64,000 nt of DNA from Lentibacter sp965657785 (GTDB taxonomy: Bacteria; Pseudomonadota; Alphaproteobacteria; Rhodobacterales; Rhodobacteraceae). Positions 34,035 to 42,882 of this stretch are shown here, one piece after another. Under the pieces are notes generated by a model. That model was not told where the DNA came from. It saw only the letters and a program-made list of their open reading frames with translations, and made no database searches. Positions within the stretch are counted from its first letter, which is position 1. Each line of letters begins with the position of its first letter. A program made the translations under genes and the position numbers. The DNA is taken from the NCBI RefSeq assembly GCF_965657785.1, contig NZ_CBFHPP010000006.1:62001-126000 (forward strand), given 5' to 3'.

Positions 34035-35377
34035 ACGCGCCCCAAGCCCGCACCCCCGCCAGCCCGGACCCGCGCCACGAGGTCAAACGCGCTTGGCCTG
34101 CGCATATGCCCGTGCGTGTCGGCCTGTGTGCCCTAATATTGCTTGTGGCAGGCTTTGGCGGCTGGGCTGTCTTCAGTTCCCTTGCTGGCGCAATCGTCGC
34201 GCAGGGCCGTGTCGAAGTAGAGCAAAACCGCCAGATCGTTCAACATCCCCAAGGCGGCGTCATTGCCGAACTCAGGGTCAAAGAAGGCGACAGCGTCACA
34301 GCGGGCCAGACCTTGATCCAGCTTGACAGCGCCTCACTTGGCTCCGAGCACGCCATTGTGCAAAGCCAGCTGTTTGAGCTGATGGCCCGCCGTGCCCGCC
34401 TTGAGGCCGAGCGCGACACAGCCGCGACCCTCAGCTTTGATCCAGAGCTCGCAACCCTTGCCAAAACAACGCCCGACATCGCCGAGCTGGTTTCAGGTCA
34501 AATCCGCCTCTTTACGGCCCGCGCCGAAAGCATCACCCACGAGCGCGAAAAGCTCGCCAAGCGCCGCGATCAAATGCTTGATCAGCTCCACGGCATCCAA
34601 GCCCAGACAGAGGCCATCGGGCAGCAAATCGACCTCATCGGCGAAGAGCTTGAGGCCCAAAACAGCCTTCTTGCGCGCGGCCTTGCCCAAGCCTCACGTG
34701 TGCTGGCTTTGCGCCGTGAAGAAGCGCGCCTCTTGGGGCTGGTCGGCGAGCTGCGCGCCACCAAGGCCCAAGTCGAGGGCCGCACCACGGAACTTGAGAT
34801 TGAAAGCCTGAAGCTGACAAGCTCCCTGCGGGAAGAGGCCATCAGCCAACTGGGCGAGCTGCGCGGGCGCGAGCTTGAGTTGCGCGAGCGGCGTCAGCGC
34901 CTCGCCGACCAGCTCGCAGGCCTCTCTATTCAGGCCCCCACCTCAGGTCTGGTCTATGGTCTCGCAGTCAACACGCCCCGCGCCGTGATCCGCGCCGCCG
35001 AGCCGATCCTTTATATCGTTCCGCAAGACCGCCCGCTTGTGATCGCCGCCGAAGTTCCAGTGATTCATATCGACAGGCTCCATATCGGCCAAAGCGTCAA
35101 TTTGCGCTTCTCTGCCCTCGATCAGCGCCGCACCCCCGAGCTTTACGGCCACGTCGTCACGCTCTCCGCCGATGCTTTCGTCGATGAGGCACGCGGCACA
35201 TCCTATTACCGCGCCGAAATCGCCCTCAATGCAGGCGAGTTGGCCAAGCTCCCTGACGGGGCCACGCTCGTTCCGGGTATGCCCGCCGAAGCCTTTATCC
35301 TCACCTCAGAGCAAAGCCCTATCGACTATCTGCTCAAACCCCTCTCGGATTATTTCAAGCAGGCCTTGCGCGAATAA
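34031..35377 (+). CDS. HlyD-family periplasmic adaptor subunit
   Basis: 448 residues from an ATG overlapping the ABC stop. One transmembrane segment at about 26-45 (PVRVGLCALILLVAGFGGWAV). Then a membrane-proximal barrel (GRVEVEQNRQIVQHPQGGVI), a biotinyl/lipoyl half (VKEGDSVTAGQTLIQLD), a long helical hairpin (about 95-300) and a second lipoyl half and beta barrel (about 300-448). It bridges the ABC exporter to an outer-membrane TolC channel encoded elsewhere. Length fits PrtE/HlyD proteins. Confidence 0.93.
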   Translation: MNAPQARTPASPDPRHEVKRAWPAHMPVRVGLCALILLVAGFGGWAVFSSLAGAIVAQGRVEVEQNRQIVQHPQGGVIAELRVKEGDSVTAGQTLIQLDSASLGSEHAIVQSQLFELMARRARLEAERDTAATLSFDPELATLAKTTPDIAELVSGQIRLFTARAESITHEREKLAKRRDQMLDQLHGIQAQTEAIGQQIDLIGEELEAQNSLLARGLAQASRVLALRREEARLLGLVGELRATKAQVEGRTTELEIESLKLTSSLREEAISQLGELRGRELELRERRQRLADQLAGLSIQAPTSGLVYGLAVNTPRAVIRAAEPILYIVPQDRPLVIAAEVPVIHIDRLHIGQSVNLRFSALDQRRTPELYGHVVTLSADAFVDEARGTSYYRAEIALNAGELAKLPDGATLVPGMPAEAFILTSEQSPIDYLLKPLSDYFKQALRE

Positions 35378-35456
35378 GACAGGTCGCTTTTGCCGTATCG
35401 GCGCGGCGCATTTCCCGCTAGCCTCTCCCCGACTCGCCAATTTCAGGAGACACGAG

Positions 35457-35921
35457 ATGAGCAGCAAACTAGAACAACGCCTCACCGATATGGGCATCAC
35501 CCTGCCCGCAGCCCCTGCGCCCGCAGCCAACTATGTGCCCTTCGTCGTGACAGGCAACACAGTCTACGTCTCGGGCCAGATTTCCAACGGCCCGGACGGC
35601 CTCATCCTTGGAAAACTCGGCGACACCATGACCACAGAAGACGGCGTCGCAGCAGCGCGCAGCTGTGCACTCAGCCTTCTGGCCCAGCTCAAAGCCGCCT
35701 GTGATGGTGATCTTGACCGCCTCGTGCGGGTCGTCAAACTCGTGGGGTTTGTAAACTCAACAGCCGACTACACAGACCAGCCCAAAGTGATCAATGGCGC
35801 CTCCGACTTCATGGTCGAAGCGCTCGGCGATATTGGCCGCCATGCGCGCTCCGCCGTGTCCGCCGTCTCGCTCCCCCTCGGCGTTGCCGTGGAAATCGAA
35901 GGCATCTTCGAGATCAAATAA
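35457..35921 (+). CDS. RidA-family protein (YjgF/Rid)
   Basis: 154 residues. RidA-type trimeric deaminases hydrolyse reactive imines/enamines made by PLP enzymes. The blocks VVTGNTVYVSGQIS, RVVKLVGFVNSTADYTDQPKVINGAS and GRHARSAVSAVSLPLGVAVEIEG match; the Arg of ARSAV takes the place of the substrate-binding Arg in PARSTV-type motifs. Start ATG follows AGGAGA. Length (about 150) is that of the longer Rid subgroup. It overlaps the GDPD gene by one base. Confidence 0.9.
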   Translation: MSSKLEQRLTDMGITLPAAPAPAANYVPFVVTGNTVYVSGQISNGPDGLILGKLGDTMTTEDGVAAARSCALSLLAQLKAACDGDLDRLVRVVKLVGFVNSTADYTDQPKVINGASDFMVEALGDIGRHARSAVSAVSLPLGVAVEIEGIFEIK

Positions 35922-36685
35922 TGCAGCACCCCGCTTTGCCCCAAACCTTCCTTCAGGCTCCGATCACCCATCGGGGCCTGCACAGCCTGCCAAATGGTGT
36001 CCCCGAGAACAGCCTTGCTGCCTTTGACGCCGCCATAGCGCGCGGCTACGCAATCGAGCTTGACTTGCAGCTCTCCCAAGACGGCGTGGCAATGGTGTTT
36101 CACGACTATTCGCTCGAACGCCTCACAGCCGAAAACGGCCCGCTCGCGCAGCGCACCGCCGCCGCTTTGGGTCAGATCGCCCTCACAGGCGGAAGCGAAG
36201 CCATCCCGACCCTCGCCGAGACGCTCGCCCATGTCGCAGGACGCGCACCGCTCCTGATCGAGCTAAAGGATCAAGACGGCGCCCTTGGCCCCAATGTCGG
36301 CCCGCTTGAAGAGGCCACGGTCAAAGCCCTCGCAGGCTACACAGGCGATGTCGCTCTGATGTCGTTCAATCCCCATTCTGTCGCAGCGCTTGCCCGCCTC
36401 GCGCCCCATATCCCGCGCGGCCTCACAACCTGCGATTATCTGCCCCAAGACTGGCCCACCATTCCCAAGGCCCGCCTCGCCGAGCTTGTCTCCATTCCCG
36501 ATTTCTCCCATACAGGCGCAAGCTTTATCAGCCATCAAGCCAGTGATCTGGCGCGCGCCCCTGTGGCCGCGCTCAAGGCGCGAGGCGTGCCGATCCTCTG
36601 CTGGACAATCCGCTCACCTCGAGAAGAAGAAGACGCCCGCCACATCGCAGATAACGTCACGTTCGAAGGCTACTTGCCCGCTTGA
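35921..36685 (+). CDS. Glycerophosphodiester phosphodiesterase
   Basis: 254 residues. Catalytic HRGLHSLPNGVPENSLAAF (about 17-35) gives HRG and the E of PENS, then ELDLQLSQDGVAMVFHD (about 46-62) provides ExD and H. Cleaves glycerophosphodiesters to glycerol-3-phosphate and an alcohol. No signal peptide, so cytoplasmic, as UgpQ. The stop of RidA shares its last base with the ATG. The next gene lies 34 bp on. Confidence 0.92.
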   Translation: MQHPALPQTFLQAPITHRGLHSLPNGVPENSLAAFDAAIARGYAIELDLQLSQDGVAMVFHDYSLERLTAENGPLAQRTAAALGQIALTGGSEAIPTLAETLAHVAGRAPLLIELKDQDGALGPNVGPLEEATVKALAGYTGDVALMSFNPHSVAALARLAPHIPRGLTTCDYLPQDWPTIPKARLAELVSIPDFSHTGASFISHQASDLARAPVAALKARGVPILCWTIRSPREEEDARHIADNVTFEGYLPA

Positions 36686-36719
36686 AAGCGCGCCTGTCTG
36701 CAACAATATTGAGGCCAAG

Positions 36720-37901
36720 ATGGACAGCGACGCGCAAATCGAGATCAGGCTCAATCCCAGCTTGCGCGACATCCCGCAAGCCGATTGGGACGCCTGCGCC
36801 CATGCCCTCGCAGCGCGCCCCCGCGACCCGTTCACAACCCATCGCTTTCTGCTCGCGCTGGAAGACAGCTGCTCTGTCGGGCCAGGCACAGGCTGGCAGC
36901 CGCTCTATCTCACCCTGCATCAAAACGGCCAGATCATCGGCTGTGCCCCGCTCTACGGCAAGTCACACTCCCAAGGCGAATACATCTTTGATTTCAACTG
37001 GGCCGACGCCTTCACGCGCGCCGGCGGGCAGTATTACCCAAAATTCCAGATCGCCGTGCCCTTCACGCCTGCCACTGGTCCCCGCTTTCTCGCCCGCGCA
37101 GGCTTTGAAGCCGTCGCCATGCCCGCCCTCCTCCAAGGCGCGATCCAAGTCTCCACAGAGCAAGGCGTCAGTTCGCTGCACGTGACCTTTTGCACCGAAG
37201 ATGAAGCCATAGCAGGCGAGGCCATGGGGCTTCTGCGCCGCACCACCCAGCAGTTTCACTGGGAAAATCGTGATTTTGCCCGTTTTGAGGACTTCCTCAC
37301 ATCCCTCACCGCGCGCAAGCGTAAGAACATCCGCCGCGAGCGCGCCGAGGCGCAAGCCTTTGGCGGAACCATCCGACGCCTCACAGGCGATCAGATCAAA
37401 CCCGAACATTGGGACGCTTTCTGGCAGTTCTACCAAGACACAGGCCGCCGCAAATGGGGCACGCCCTACCTGACCCGCGCCTTCTTTGACATCGCTCAAG
37501 AGACCCTGCGCGACGACATGATCCTGATCTTGGCAGAGCGTGACGGCGTGCCCATCGCAGGCGCGCTCAATTTCATTGGCGAGCAGGCGCTTTTTGGCCG
37601 CTACTGGGGCTGCGTGGAAGATCACCGCTGCCTGCATTTTGAGCTGTGCTACTATCAAGCCATCGAGGCGGCCATAGAGCTGGGCCTGCCCCGCGTCGAG
37701 GCGGGCGCGCAAGGCGAACACAAGCTGGCGCGCGGCTACCTGCCCACAACCTGCCATTCGCTGCACTGGCTTGCCGACGAGGGCTTCTCAAATGCAGTCG
37801 CGCAATATCTGGTCTCAGAGCGCCGCGCGATTGGCGAAGAAATCGAAATCCTGACAGGCTATGGCCCGTTCAAATCCGACAAAAGGGAGGAACAAGATTG
37901 A
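36720..37901 (+). CDS. GNAT/FemAB-like protein (COG3146, DUF482)
   Basis: 393 residues. Pattern of the DUF482 family: FTTHRFLLALEDSCSV near the N-terminus, GGQYYPKFQIAVPFTPATGPRFL in the middle, and LTARKRKNIRRERAEA, FYQDTGRRKWGTPYLTR and EAGAQGEHKLARGY toward the end. The fold is related to acyl-aminoacyl transferases (FemAB) that build peptidoglycan bridges, but the reaction is unknown. The frame is open far upstream; the ATG at 36720 gives the normal length. Overlaps the pterin dehydratase start by four bases. Confidence 0.85.
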   Translation: MDSDAQIEIRLNPSLRDIPQADWDACAHALAARPRDPFTTHRFLLALEDSCSVGPGTGWQPLYLTLHQNGQIIGCAPLYGKSHSQGEYIFDFNWADAFTRAGGQYYPKFQIAVPFTPATGPRFLARAGFEAVAMPALLQGAIQVSTEQGVSSLHVTFCTEDEAIAGEAMGLLRRTTQQFHWENRDFARFEDFLTSLTARKRKNIRRERAEAQAFGGTIRRLTGDQIKPEHWDAFWQFYQDTGRRKWGTPYLTRAFFDIAQETLRDDMILILAERDGVPIAGALNFIGEQALFGRYWGCVEDHRCLHFELCYYQAIEAAIELGLPRVEAGAQGEHKLARGYLPTTCHSLHWLADEGFSNAVAQYLVSERRAIGEEIEILTGYGPFKSDKREEQD

Positions 37902-38188
37902 TCGAAATTCTCAGCGACACCGCCCGCGAACAACTCCTCGCGCCGCTCATAGAAAACGGCTGGGCGCAGGACGAAACCCGCGACGCCATCACAAAAACAT
38001 ACACATTCAAAGACTTCACAGAGGCCTTCGGCTGGATGACACAGGCCGCCCTCTGGGCCGAAAAGTGGAACCATCACCCAGAATGGAGCAATGTTTACAA
38101 CCGCGTCACCGTCACCCTCACAACCCACGACGCAGGCGGCCTCAGCTCACTCGACGCAAAGCTCGCCCGCAAAATGGACAGTTTGTAA
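37898..38188 (+). CDS. phhB: Pterin-4a-carbinolamine dehydratase
   Basis: 96 residues from a TTG start with GGGAGG seven bases upstream; the TTG overlaps the upstream stop (TTGA). Recycles 4a-hydroxytetrahydropterin to quinonoid dihydropterin after aromatic hydroxylases. The family signature is seen: FKDFTEAFGWMTQAALWAEKWNHHPEWSNVYNRVTVTLTTHDAGGLSSLD, with the catalytic HHP and the later TTHD. There is no phenylalanine hydroxylase gene nearby. The longer frame upstream is not family-like. Confidence 0.92.
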   Translation: MIEILSDTAREQLLAPLIENGWAQDETRDAITKTYTFKDFTEAFGWMTQAALWAEKWNHHPEWSNVYNRVTVTLTTHDAGGLSSLDAKLARKMDSL

Positions 38189-38220
38189 AGAAGGGGCGTG
38201 CGGGCAGGCCACCCCGTCCC

Positions 38221-38769
38221 TCAACCCAAAGCGCTTTTCCACTCAACAGGCGTCACATAGACCATCCCCGCGTCAGCGCTGACCATGACTTCACCGTCCT
38301 GAATATTGACCTGAAGTTTCATTGCACGGCTTGCCAAGCCAGCGAGCGCGCGGGTGCTGTCTTCCGAAAGGTTCGTCACCTGAAGGTTGTCAAACCGCGT
38401 GGTGCTGCCTTTGAGCTTGTCCCACCACATCTCGGCGGTCCTGCCGCCATAGCTATAGACAGCCACTTTGCCCGCCTTGCCACAAGACTGGCGCACTAGC
38501 TTCTCGCTCGGCAGCCCCAGCGCGACCCAAAGCTCAAGCTCGCCGCCAAGGCTCTTTTGCCAAATATCTGGCTCGTCGTCCGTCGATAGCCCCTTGGTCA
38601 TTTCAAGCTGCTCATGGGCATTTAAGGCAAAGGCAAGCAAGCGCACCATAAGGCGCTCGTCTGTCTCTGATGGGTGCTTGGCAACGGTCAGCTTATGGGT
38701 CTCGTAATAGTGACGGTCCATGTCCGACACGGATAGGTCAACTTTATAGATCGTCGCTTTTTGCGCCAT
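38221..38769 (-). CDS. yaeQ: YaeQ family protein
   Basis: 182 residues, the normal length. Starts MAQKATIYKVDLSVSDMDRHYYETHKLTVA and continues with ETDERLMVRLLAFALNAHE and GGRTAEMWWDKLKG, all standard for the family. The fold is PD-(D/E)XK-like, but a function is not firmly established (an early rfaH-suppressor claim exists). Convergent with phhB, 32 bp apart. Confidence 0.94.
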   Translation of the reverse strand: MAQKATIYKVDLSVSDMDRHYYETHKLTVAKHPSETDERLMVRLLAFALNAHEQLEMTKGLSTDDEPDIWQKSLGGELELWVALGLPSEKLVRQSCGKAGKVAVYSYGGRTAEMWWDKLKGSTTRFDNLQVTNLSEDSTRALAGLASRAMKLQVNIQDGEVMVSADAGMVYVTPVEWKSALG

Positions 38770-38830
38770 GTTCGCCCCCTGAACACTGTGAATAAGCCTG
38801 CCTAATGCGTCTCAGGGCCATGTAAAAGCA

Positions 38831-38863
38831 AATAAAAATGGCCCCCCAGATTATGGAGGGCCA
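38831..38863 (-). terminator. Rho-independent terminator of the peroxiredoxin gene
   Basis: On the minus strand TGGCCCTCC pairs with GGGGGGCCA (with one G-T pair) around ATAATCT and is followed by TTTTTATTT. It starts 24 bp after the stop of the peroxiredoxin gene. Confidence 0.9.
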
Positions 38864-38886
38864 ATCCGTCTCACAATATTTCGCCC

Positions 38887-39375
38887 TCAGAGCGCCGCAA
38901 CCATCGCTTCACCGCCAGAAATCTCGCAAGTTCCTGGGCTGTCTTCTGCATGAAGCACCTTCACAACACCGTCTTCTGCCATCAAAGCATAGCGCCGTGA
39001 GCGGCTCACAAAGCCAACGGGGGGCGCATCAAAGTCCATACTAATCGCCTTGGTAAAGGCGCCTGATGCGTCCGCCAGAACGGTGATGCCTTCGCCGAGC
39101 GCGCCTGTGGCCTCGCCCCACGCGTTCATAACCCACGGGTCATTGACGGACAGACAGATGATCTCCTCCACACCCTTGGCCGCCAGCGCCTCTTTCTGGC
39201 GCAGAAAGCTTGGCATATGCGCCGAATGGCACGTCGGCGTATAGGCACCAGGCACCGCAAAGATCACAACCTTGCGCCCCTTAAGTTTCTCGCCTAGCTC
39301 CACAGGCGCAGGCCCATCCGCGCCAAGCGTCATAACAGCCACCTCTGGCAGCTTATCTCCAACTGAAATCGTCAT
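38887..39375 (-). CDS. Prx5-type peroxiredoxin
   Basis: 162 residues. Thiol-dependent peroxidase of the AhpC/TSA superfamily. The peroxidatic Cys49 is in VPGAYTPTCHSAH, the Prx5 (AhpE-like glutaredoxin/glutathione-using) version. A second Cys, in SPGTCEISGGEAM near the C-terminus, may be the resolving Cys of atypical two-Cys enzymes. Likely reduces H2O2 and alkyl peroxides in the cytoplasm. Monocistronic with a strong terminator; divergent to the flavoprotein gene over 84 bp. Confidence 0.94.
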   Translation of the reverse strand: MTISVGDKLPEVAVMTLGADGPAPVELGEKLKGRKVVIFAVPGAYTPTCHSAHMPSFLRQKEALAAKGVEEIICLSVNDPWVMNAWGEATGALGEGITVLADASGAFTKAISMDFDAPPVGFVSRSRRYALMAEDGVVKVLHAEDSPGTCEISGGEAMVAAL

Positions 39376-39459
39376 TTTTGTCGCGTCTCCCTGTTTGCGT
39401 TTAGATCATCCATGCATATAAGCGTCTTTACGCTCAGAACCAGCAGAAGGATCATTCTG

Positions 39460-40671
39460 ATGTCTCATATTATCGTCGTCGGTGCAGGTCAGGCAGGAGC
39501 CTCCCTTGTCGCCAAGCTGCGAAATGAAGGCTTTGAGGGGCAGATCACTCTGATTGGCGAAGAAACAGCGCCGCCTTACCAGCGCCCGCCGCTGTCCAAA
39601 GCCTATCTCTTGGGCGAAATGGAGCTTGAGCGGCTCTACCTGCGCCCCGAAAGCTTCTATGCAGACCAGAATATCACTCTGCGCCTCGGTGCAGAGGTCA
39701 GCGCAATTGACCCCGCCGCCAAAACACTGACAGTCGACGGCGAGACATTGGCCTATGACCAGCTCGCCCTCACAACAGGCTCAACCCCCCGCCGTCTGCC
39801 CGCCGCCATTGGCGGCGCGCTTGAGGGCGTCTATGTGGTGCGCGGTCTGCCTGATGTCGATGCAATGGAGCCCGAATTTGGCGAGGGCAAACACGTGCTC
39901 ATTATAGGCGGGGGCTATATCGGCCTTGAGGCCGCAGCCGTGGCCGCTAAAAAAGGCCTCAAAGTCACGCTCGTAGAGATGGCCGACCGCATCCTTCAGC
40001 GCGTCGCCTCGCCCCAGACCTCCGATTACTTTCGCGCGCTCCATACCGCCCATGGCGTCAATATTCTTGAGGGCACAGGCCTCACCCGCCTCATCGGCGA
40101 CAGCCGCGTCACAGGCGCCGAGCTGTCTGACGGCACCACCCTTGAGATCGACTTCGCCCTCGTCGGCGTCGGTATTGCCCCCGCCACAGCTCTGGCTGAA
40201 TCGGCGGGCCTGACGCTGGACAACGGCATCATGACAGACGCCCACGGGCGCACCTCTGATGCCCATATCTGGGCCGCAGGCGACTGTGCCTCTTTCCCCT
40301 ATCGCGACGGACGCATCCGCCTTGAGTCTGTGCCCAACGCCATTGATCAGGCCGAAGTGGTCGCCCAAAATATGCTCGGCAAGGGCGTCGACTACACCGC
40401 CAAGCCTTGGTTCTGGTCCGATCAATACGATGTCAAACTCCAGATCGCTGGCCTCAATACTGGCTATGACCGCGTGATCACCCGCAAGGGCGACAAAGAC
40501 GGCGCCGTCTCGTTCTGGTATTACGCAGGCGAGGCGCTCCTCGCCGTTGATGCCGCCAATGATCCGCGTGCCTATATGATCGGCAAACGCCTCATCGAGG
40601 CTGGCAAATCCCCCGCGCCAGAGGTGGTCGAAGACCCCGCCACCGAGCTCAAATCGCTGATGACCGCGTGA
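39460..40671 (+). CDS. FAD-dependent NAD(P)H oxidoreductase (ferredoxin-reductase type)
   Basis: 403 residues from ATG 39460. FAD-binding GxGxxG at HIIVVGAGQAGASLVAKLR (about 3-20); NAD(P)-binding GGGYIGLEAAAVAAKKGLKV at about 149-168; FAD-binding GDCA in AAGDCASFPYR at about 270-280. It fits the group with putidaredoxin/rhodocoxin reductases, with the end ending WFWSDQYDVKLQIAGL, a family feature. Electron donor to an unseen ferredoxin/P450 is the usual role. Overlaps rsmD by GTGA. Confidence 0.92.
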   Translation: MSHIIVVGAGQAGASLVAKLRNEGFEGQITLIGEETAPPYQRPPLSKAYLLGEMELERLYLRPESFYADQNITLRLGAEVSAIDPAAKTLTVDGETLAYDQLALTTGSTPRRLPAAIGGALEGVYVVRGLPDVDAMEPEFGEGKHVLIIGGGYIGLEAAAVAAKKGLKVTLVEMADRILQRVASPQTSDYFRALHTAHGVNILEGTGLTRLIGDSRVTGAELSDGTTLEIDFALVGVGIAPATALAESAGLTLDNGIMTDAHGRTSDAHIWAAGDCASFPYRDGRIRLESVPNAIDQAEVVAQNMLGKGVDYTAKPWFWSDQYDVKLQIAGLNTGYDRVITRKGDKDGAVSFWYYAGEALLAVDAANDPRAYMIGKRLIEAGKSPAPEVVEDPATELKSLMTA

Positions 40672-41225
40672 GAATTATCGCAGGGCAACATCGCGGCCTC
40701 ATATTGGCCGAGGTCGGCCAAGGTGACACCACAGCCCACCTGCGCCCGACGTCTGATCGCGTCCGCGAGAGCCTGTTCAATATTCTCGCCCATTACGGCC
40801 AGCCCGCTGGCGCGCGTGTGCTCGATCTCTTCGCAGGCACAGGCGCGCTCGGCCTTGAAGCGCTCAGCCGTGGCGCGCACCATGTGAGCTATGTGGAAAA
40901 CGGCCGCACAGGCCAGAAGCTCATCCTTGAAAACCTGACCAAAGCCCGCCGCACCCAAGACGCGACCCTGCTCAAAAGTGACGCCACAAGCCTGCCTCCC
41001 GCCAAAGCCCCCTGTGATCTGGTTTTTCTTGATCCGCCTTATGGCAAGGCCTTGGGCGAGCAGGCCCTCGCCTCAGCCCTTGCCCAAGGCTGGCTGGCGG
41101 ATGGGGCCTTGATCGTCTGGGAAGAAAACACGCCCATGTATGCGCCCAAAGGCTTCACGCTAGAAGATCAGCGCAAATACGGCAGCACAGTGATCACGCT
41201 TCTGCGCGCGCCAGCCGAGTCATAG
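40668..41225 (+). CDS. rsmD: 16S rRNA (guanine(966)-N(2))-methyltransferase
   Basis: 185 residues. SAM-dependent methylation of G966 on the 30S subunit. SAM loop LDLFAGTGALGLEALSRGA (about 55-73) and catalytic DPPY in LVFLDPPYGKALG (about 120-130). The first residues MRIIAGQHRG are typical. GTG start overlaps the flavoprotein stop by four bases. 3 bp separate its stop from convergent map. Confidence 0.95.
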   Translation: MRIIAGQHRGLILAEVGQGDTTAHLRPTSDRVRESLFNILAHYGQPAGARVLDLFAGTGALGLEALSRGAHHVSYVENGRTGQKLILENLTKARRTQDATLLKSDATSLPPAKAPCDLVFLDPPYGKALGEQALASALAQGWLADGALIVWEENTPMYAPKGFTLEDQRKYGSTVITLLRAPAES

Positions 41226-41228
41226 GGT

Positions 41229-42041
41229 CTAGCCATAGGTCGGATGAAACCGCCCCGCAGGCGAGAGCGTAAAGATCTCATAGCCCGTCGCCGTCACACC
41301 AATCGAGTGCTCAAACTGCGCACTCAAAGATTTGTCCCGCGTTACAGCCGTCCAATCGTCGGCCAGAACTTTGGTCTCAGGCCGCCCGAGGTTCACCATC
41401 GGCTCGATGGTAAAGAACATCCCCTCTTCCAAGACAGGCCCCGTGCCTTCGCGCCCGTAGTGCAGAACATTCGGAGGCGCATGGAAAACTGTGCCAAGCC
41501 CGTGGCCGCAGAAGTCGCGCACAACAGACATCCGCTGCGCCTCGACAAAGCTCTGGATCGCATAGCCGATATCGCCAAAAGTATTGCCAGGCTTCACAGC
41601 CTCAATCCCCTTAAACAGCGCCTCATGGGTAATCTCGATCAGCCGCTCCGCCTTGCGGCCAAGCTTGCCCGCGACGAACATACGGCTGGTATCACCAAAC
41701 CAACCGTCCACAATGACCGTCACATCAATGTTGAGAATGTCGCCATCCTTGAGCTTTTTGTCCGAGGGAATGCCGTGACAGACCACATGGTTGATCGAAA
41801 TACAGCTCGCGTGCTCATAGCCCTTATAGCCGATTGTGGCCGAGGTCGCCCCCGCCGCATTCACCATCTCTTCTACAATACGGTCAATCTCGGCAGTGCT
41901 CTGCCCCACAAAAACGTGCGCGCCAATGCGGTCCAGAATATCTGCCGCAAGCCGCCCCGCCGCGCGCATCCCTGCAAAATCGGCCTCGCTATGAATGCGG
42001 ATACCGTCTCTCGTCACTGGTCCGTTATGCTTTTCACCCAC
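41229..42041 (-). CDS. map: Type I methionine aminopeptidase
   Basis: 270 residues from GTG 42041, with GAGG eight bases upstream. Removes N-terminal methionine from new proteins. Metal ligands of the pita-bread fold are visible: NIDVTVIVDGWFGDTSRMF (two Asp), CGHGLGTVFH (His), FTIEPMV (Glu), and QFEHSIGV (Glu). The frame is open to a GTG at 42128; the added segment is not like the family, so I take the shorter form. Followed in reverse direction by sfsA on its upstream side. Confidence 0.94.
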   Translation of the reverse strand: MGEKHNGPVTRDGIRIHSEADFAGMRAAGRLAADILDRIGAHVFVGQSTAEIDRIVEEMVNAAGATSATIGYKGYEHASCISINHVVCHGIPSDKKLKDGDILNIDVTVIVDGWFGDTSRMFVAGKLGRKAERLIEITHEALFKGIEAVKPGNTFGDIGYAIQSFVEAQRMSVVRDFCGHGLGTVFHAPPNVLHYGREGTGPVLEEGMFFTIEPMVNLGRPETKVLADDWTAVTRDKSLSAQFEHSIGVTATGYEIFTLSPAGRFHPTYG

Positions 42042-42137
42042 GGCGCTGGCCTCATCTTTGTTTGGTCCCTTTCGCCCTACATAAATCGGATCAGCCCCAA
42101 GGGCCACCCCATGCGAAAAGCAGCGCACGCCGCCTGA

Positions 42138-42836
42138 TCAGAGCTGCAAAGGCAAGGCCTTGCCAAGGGTGATGCCCTGCACATCAATCCGGCAATCATA
42201 AGCCATAATCTCAACCCCCGCCGCCATAGCCGCGCGCAGCCCCGCCGCATAGGCCGCGTCAATGTCGCCCGCCACACTCACCGATTGTGCATCCGTGCGC
42301 TGCACCAGAAAAAACAGAAGCGCCCTGTGCCCCTGCGTGACCATGGCGGCAAGCTCCTGCAAATGCTTCAGTCCCCGCGCCGTGACAGAATCAGGAAACT
42401 CGGCAAGCCCCGCCTGCCGCATCAGCGTGACCGATTTCACCTCAAGATAAAGATCACGCGCGCCGCCTTGCAGCAAAAAGTCGACACGGCTCTTTTCGCC
42501 ATATTTCACTTCAGGGCGCACCACATCATACTCAAGCCCCGCTATAGCGCGCGCCTCAAGTGCCGCCTTGACCACGCGGTTCGCCACAGAGGTATCCACC
42601 CCCGAAAAATGCCCGCCACCATGCTCCACAAGCCGCCAGCCATATTTAAGCTTCTTCTTGGGGTCGTCATTGGGCTCAACCCAGATGCGCGCCCCCGCCT
42701 CGGCAAGCCCCATCATCGAGCCGGGGTTTGCACAATGCGCCACCGCCTCGCGCCCGTCCGCAAAACGGATATCGGCCAGAAAGCGTTTGTAGCGGCGCAA
42801 GAGTGTCGCAGGTTCAAGTGGGGTTTGAAAGCGCAT
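42138..42836 (-). CDS. sfsA: SfsA family DNA/RNA nuclease
   Basis: 232 residues, usual length. Pattern LRRYKRFLADIRFADGREAVAHCANPGSMMGLAE at the N-terminus, DFLLQGG and LYLEVKSVTL in the middle (PD-(D/E)XK-like), and FPDSVTARGLKHLQEL late. The E. coli protein was named for sugar-fermentation stimulation and binds or cuts nucleic acid; the in vivo role is unclear. Located upstream of map on the same strand. Confidence 0.95.
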   Translation of the reverse strand: MRFQTPLEPATLLRRYKRFLADIRFADGREAVAHCANPGSMMGLAEAGARIWVEPNDDPKKKLKYGWRLVEHGGGHFSGVDTSVANRVVKAALEARAIAGLEYDVVRPEVKYGEKSRVDFLLQGGARDLYLEVKSVTLMRQAGLAEFPDSVTARGLKHLQELAAMVTQGHRALLFFLVQRTDAQSVSVAGDIDAAYAAGLRAAMAAGVEIMAYDCRIDVQGITLGKALPLQL

Positions 42837-42882
42837 GGCTTACGGCCTATACCCAAGCCAACAGAGCTTCAAGGAACACCGC

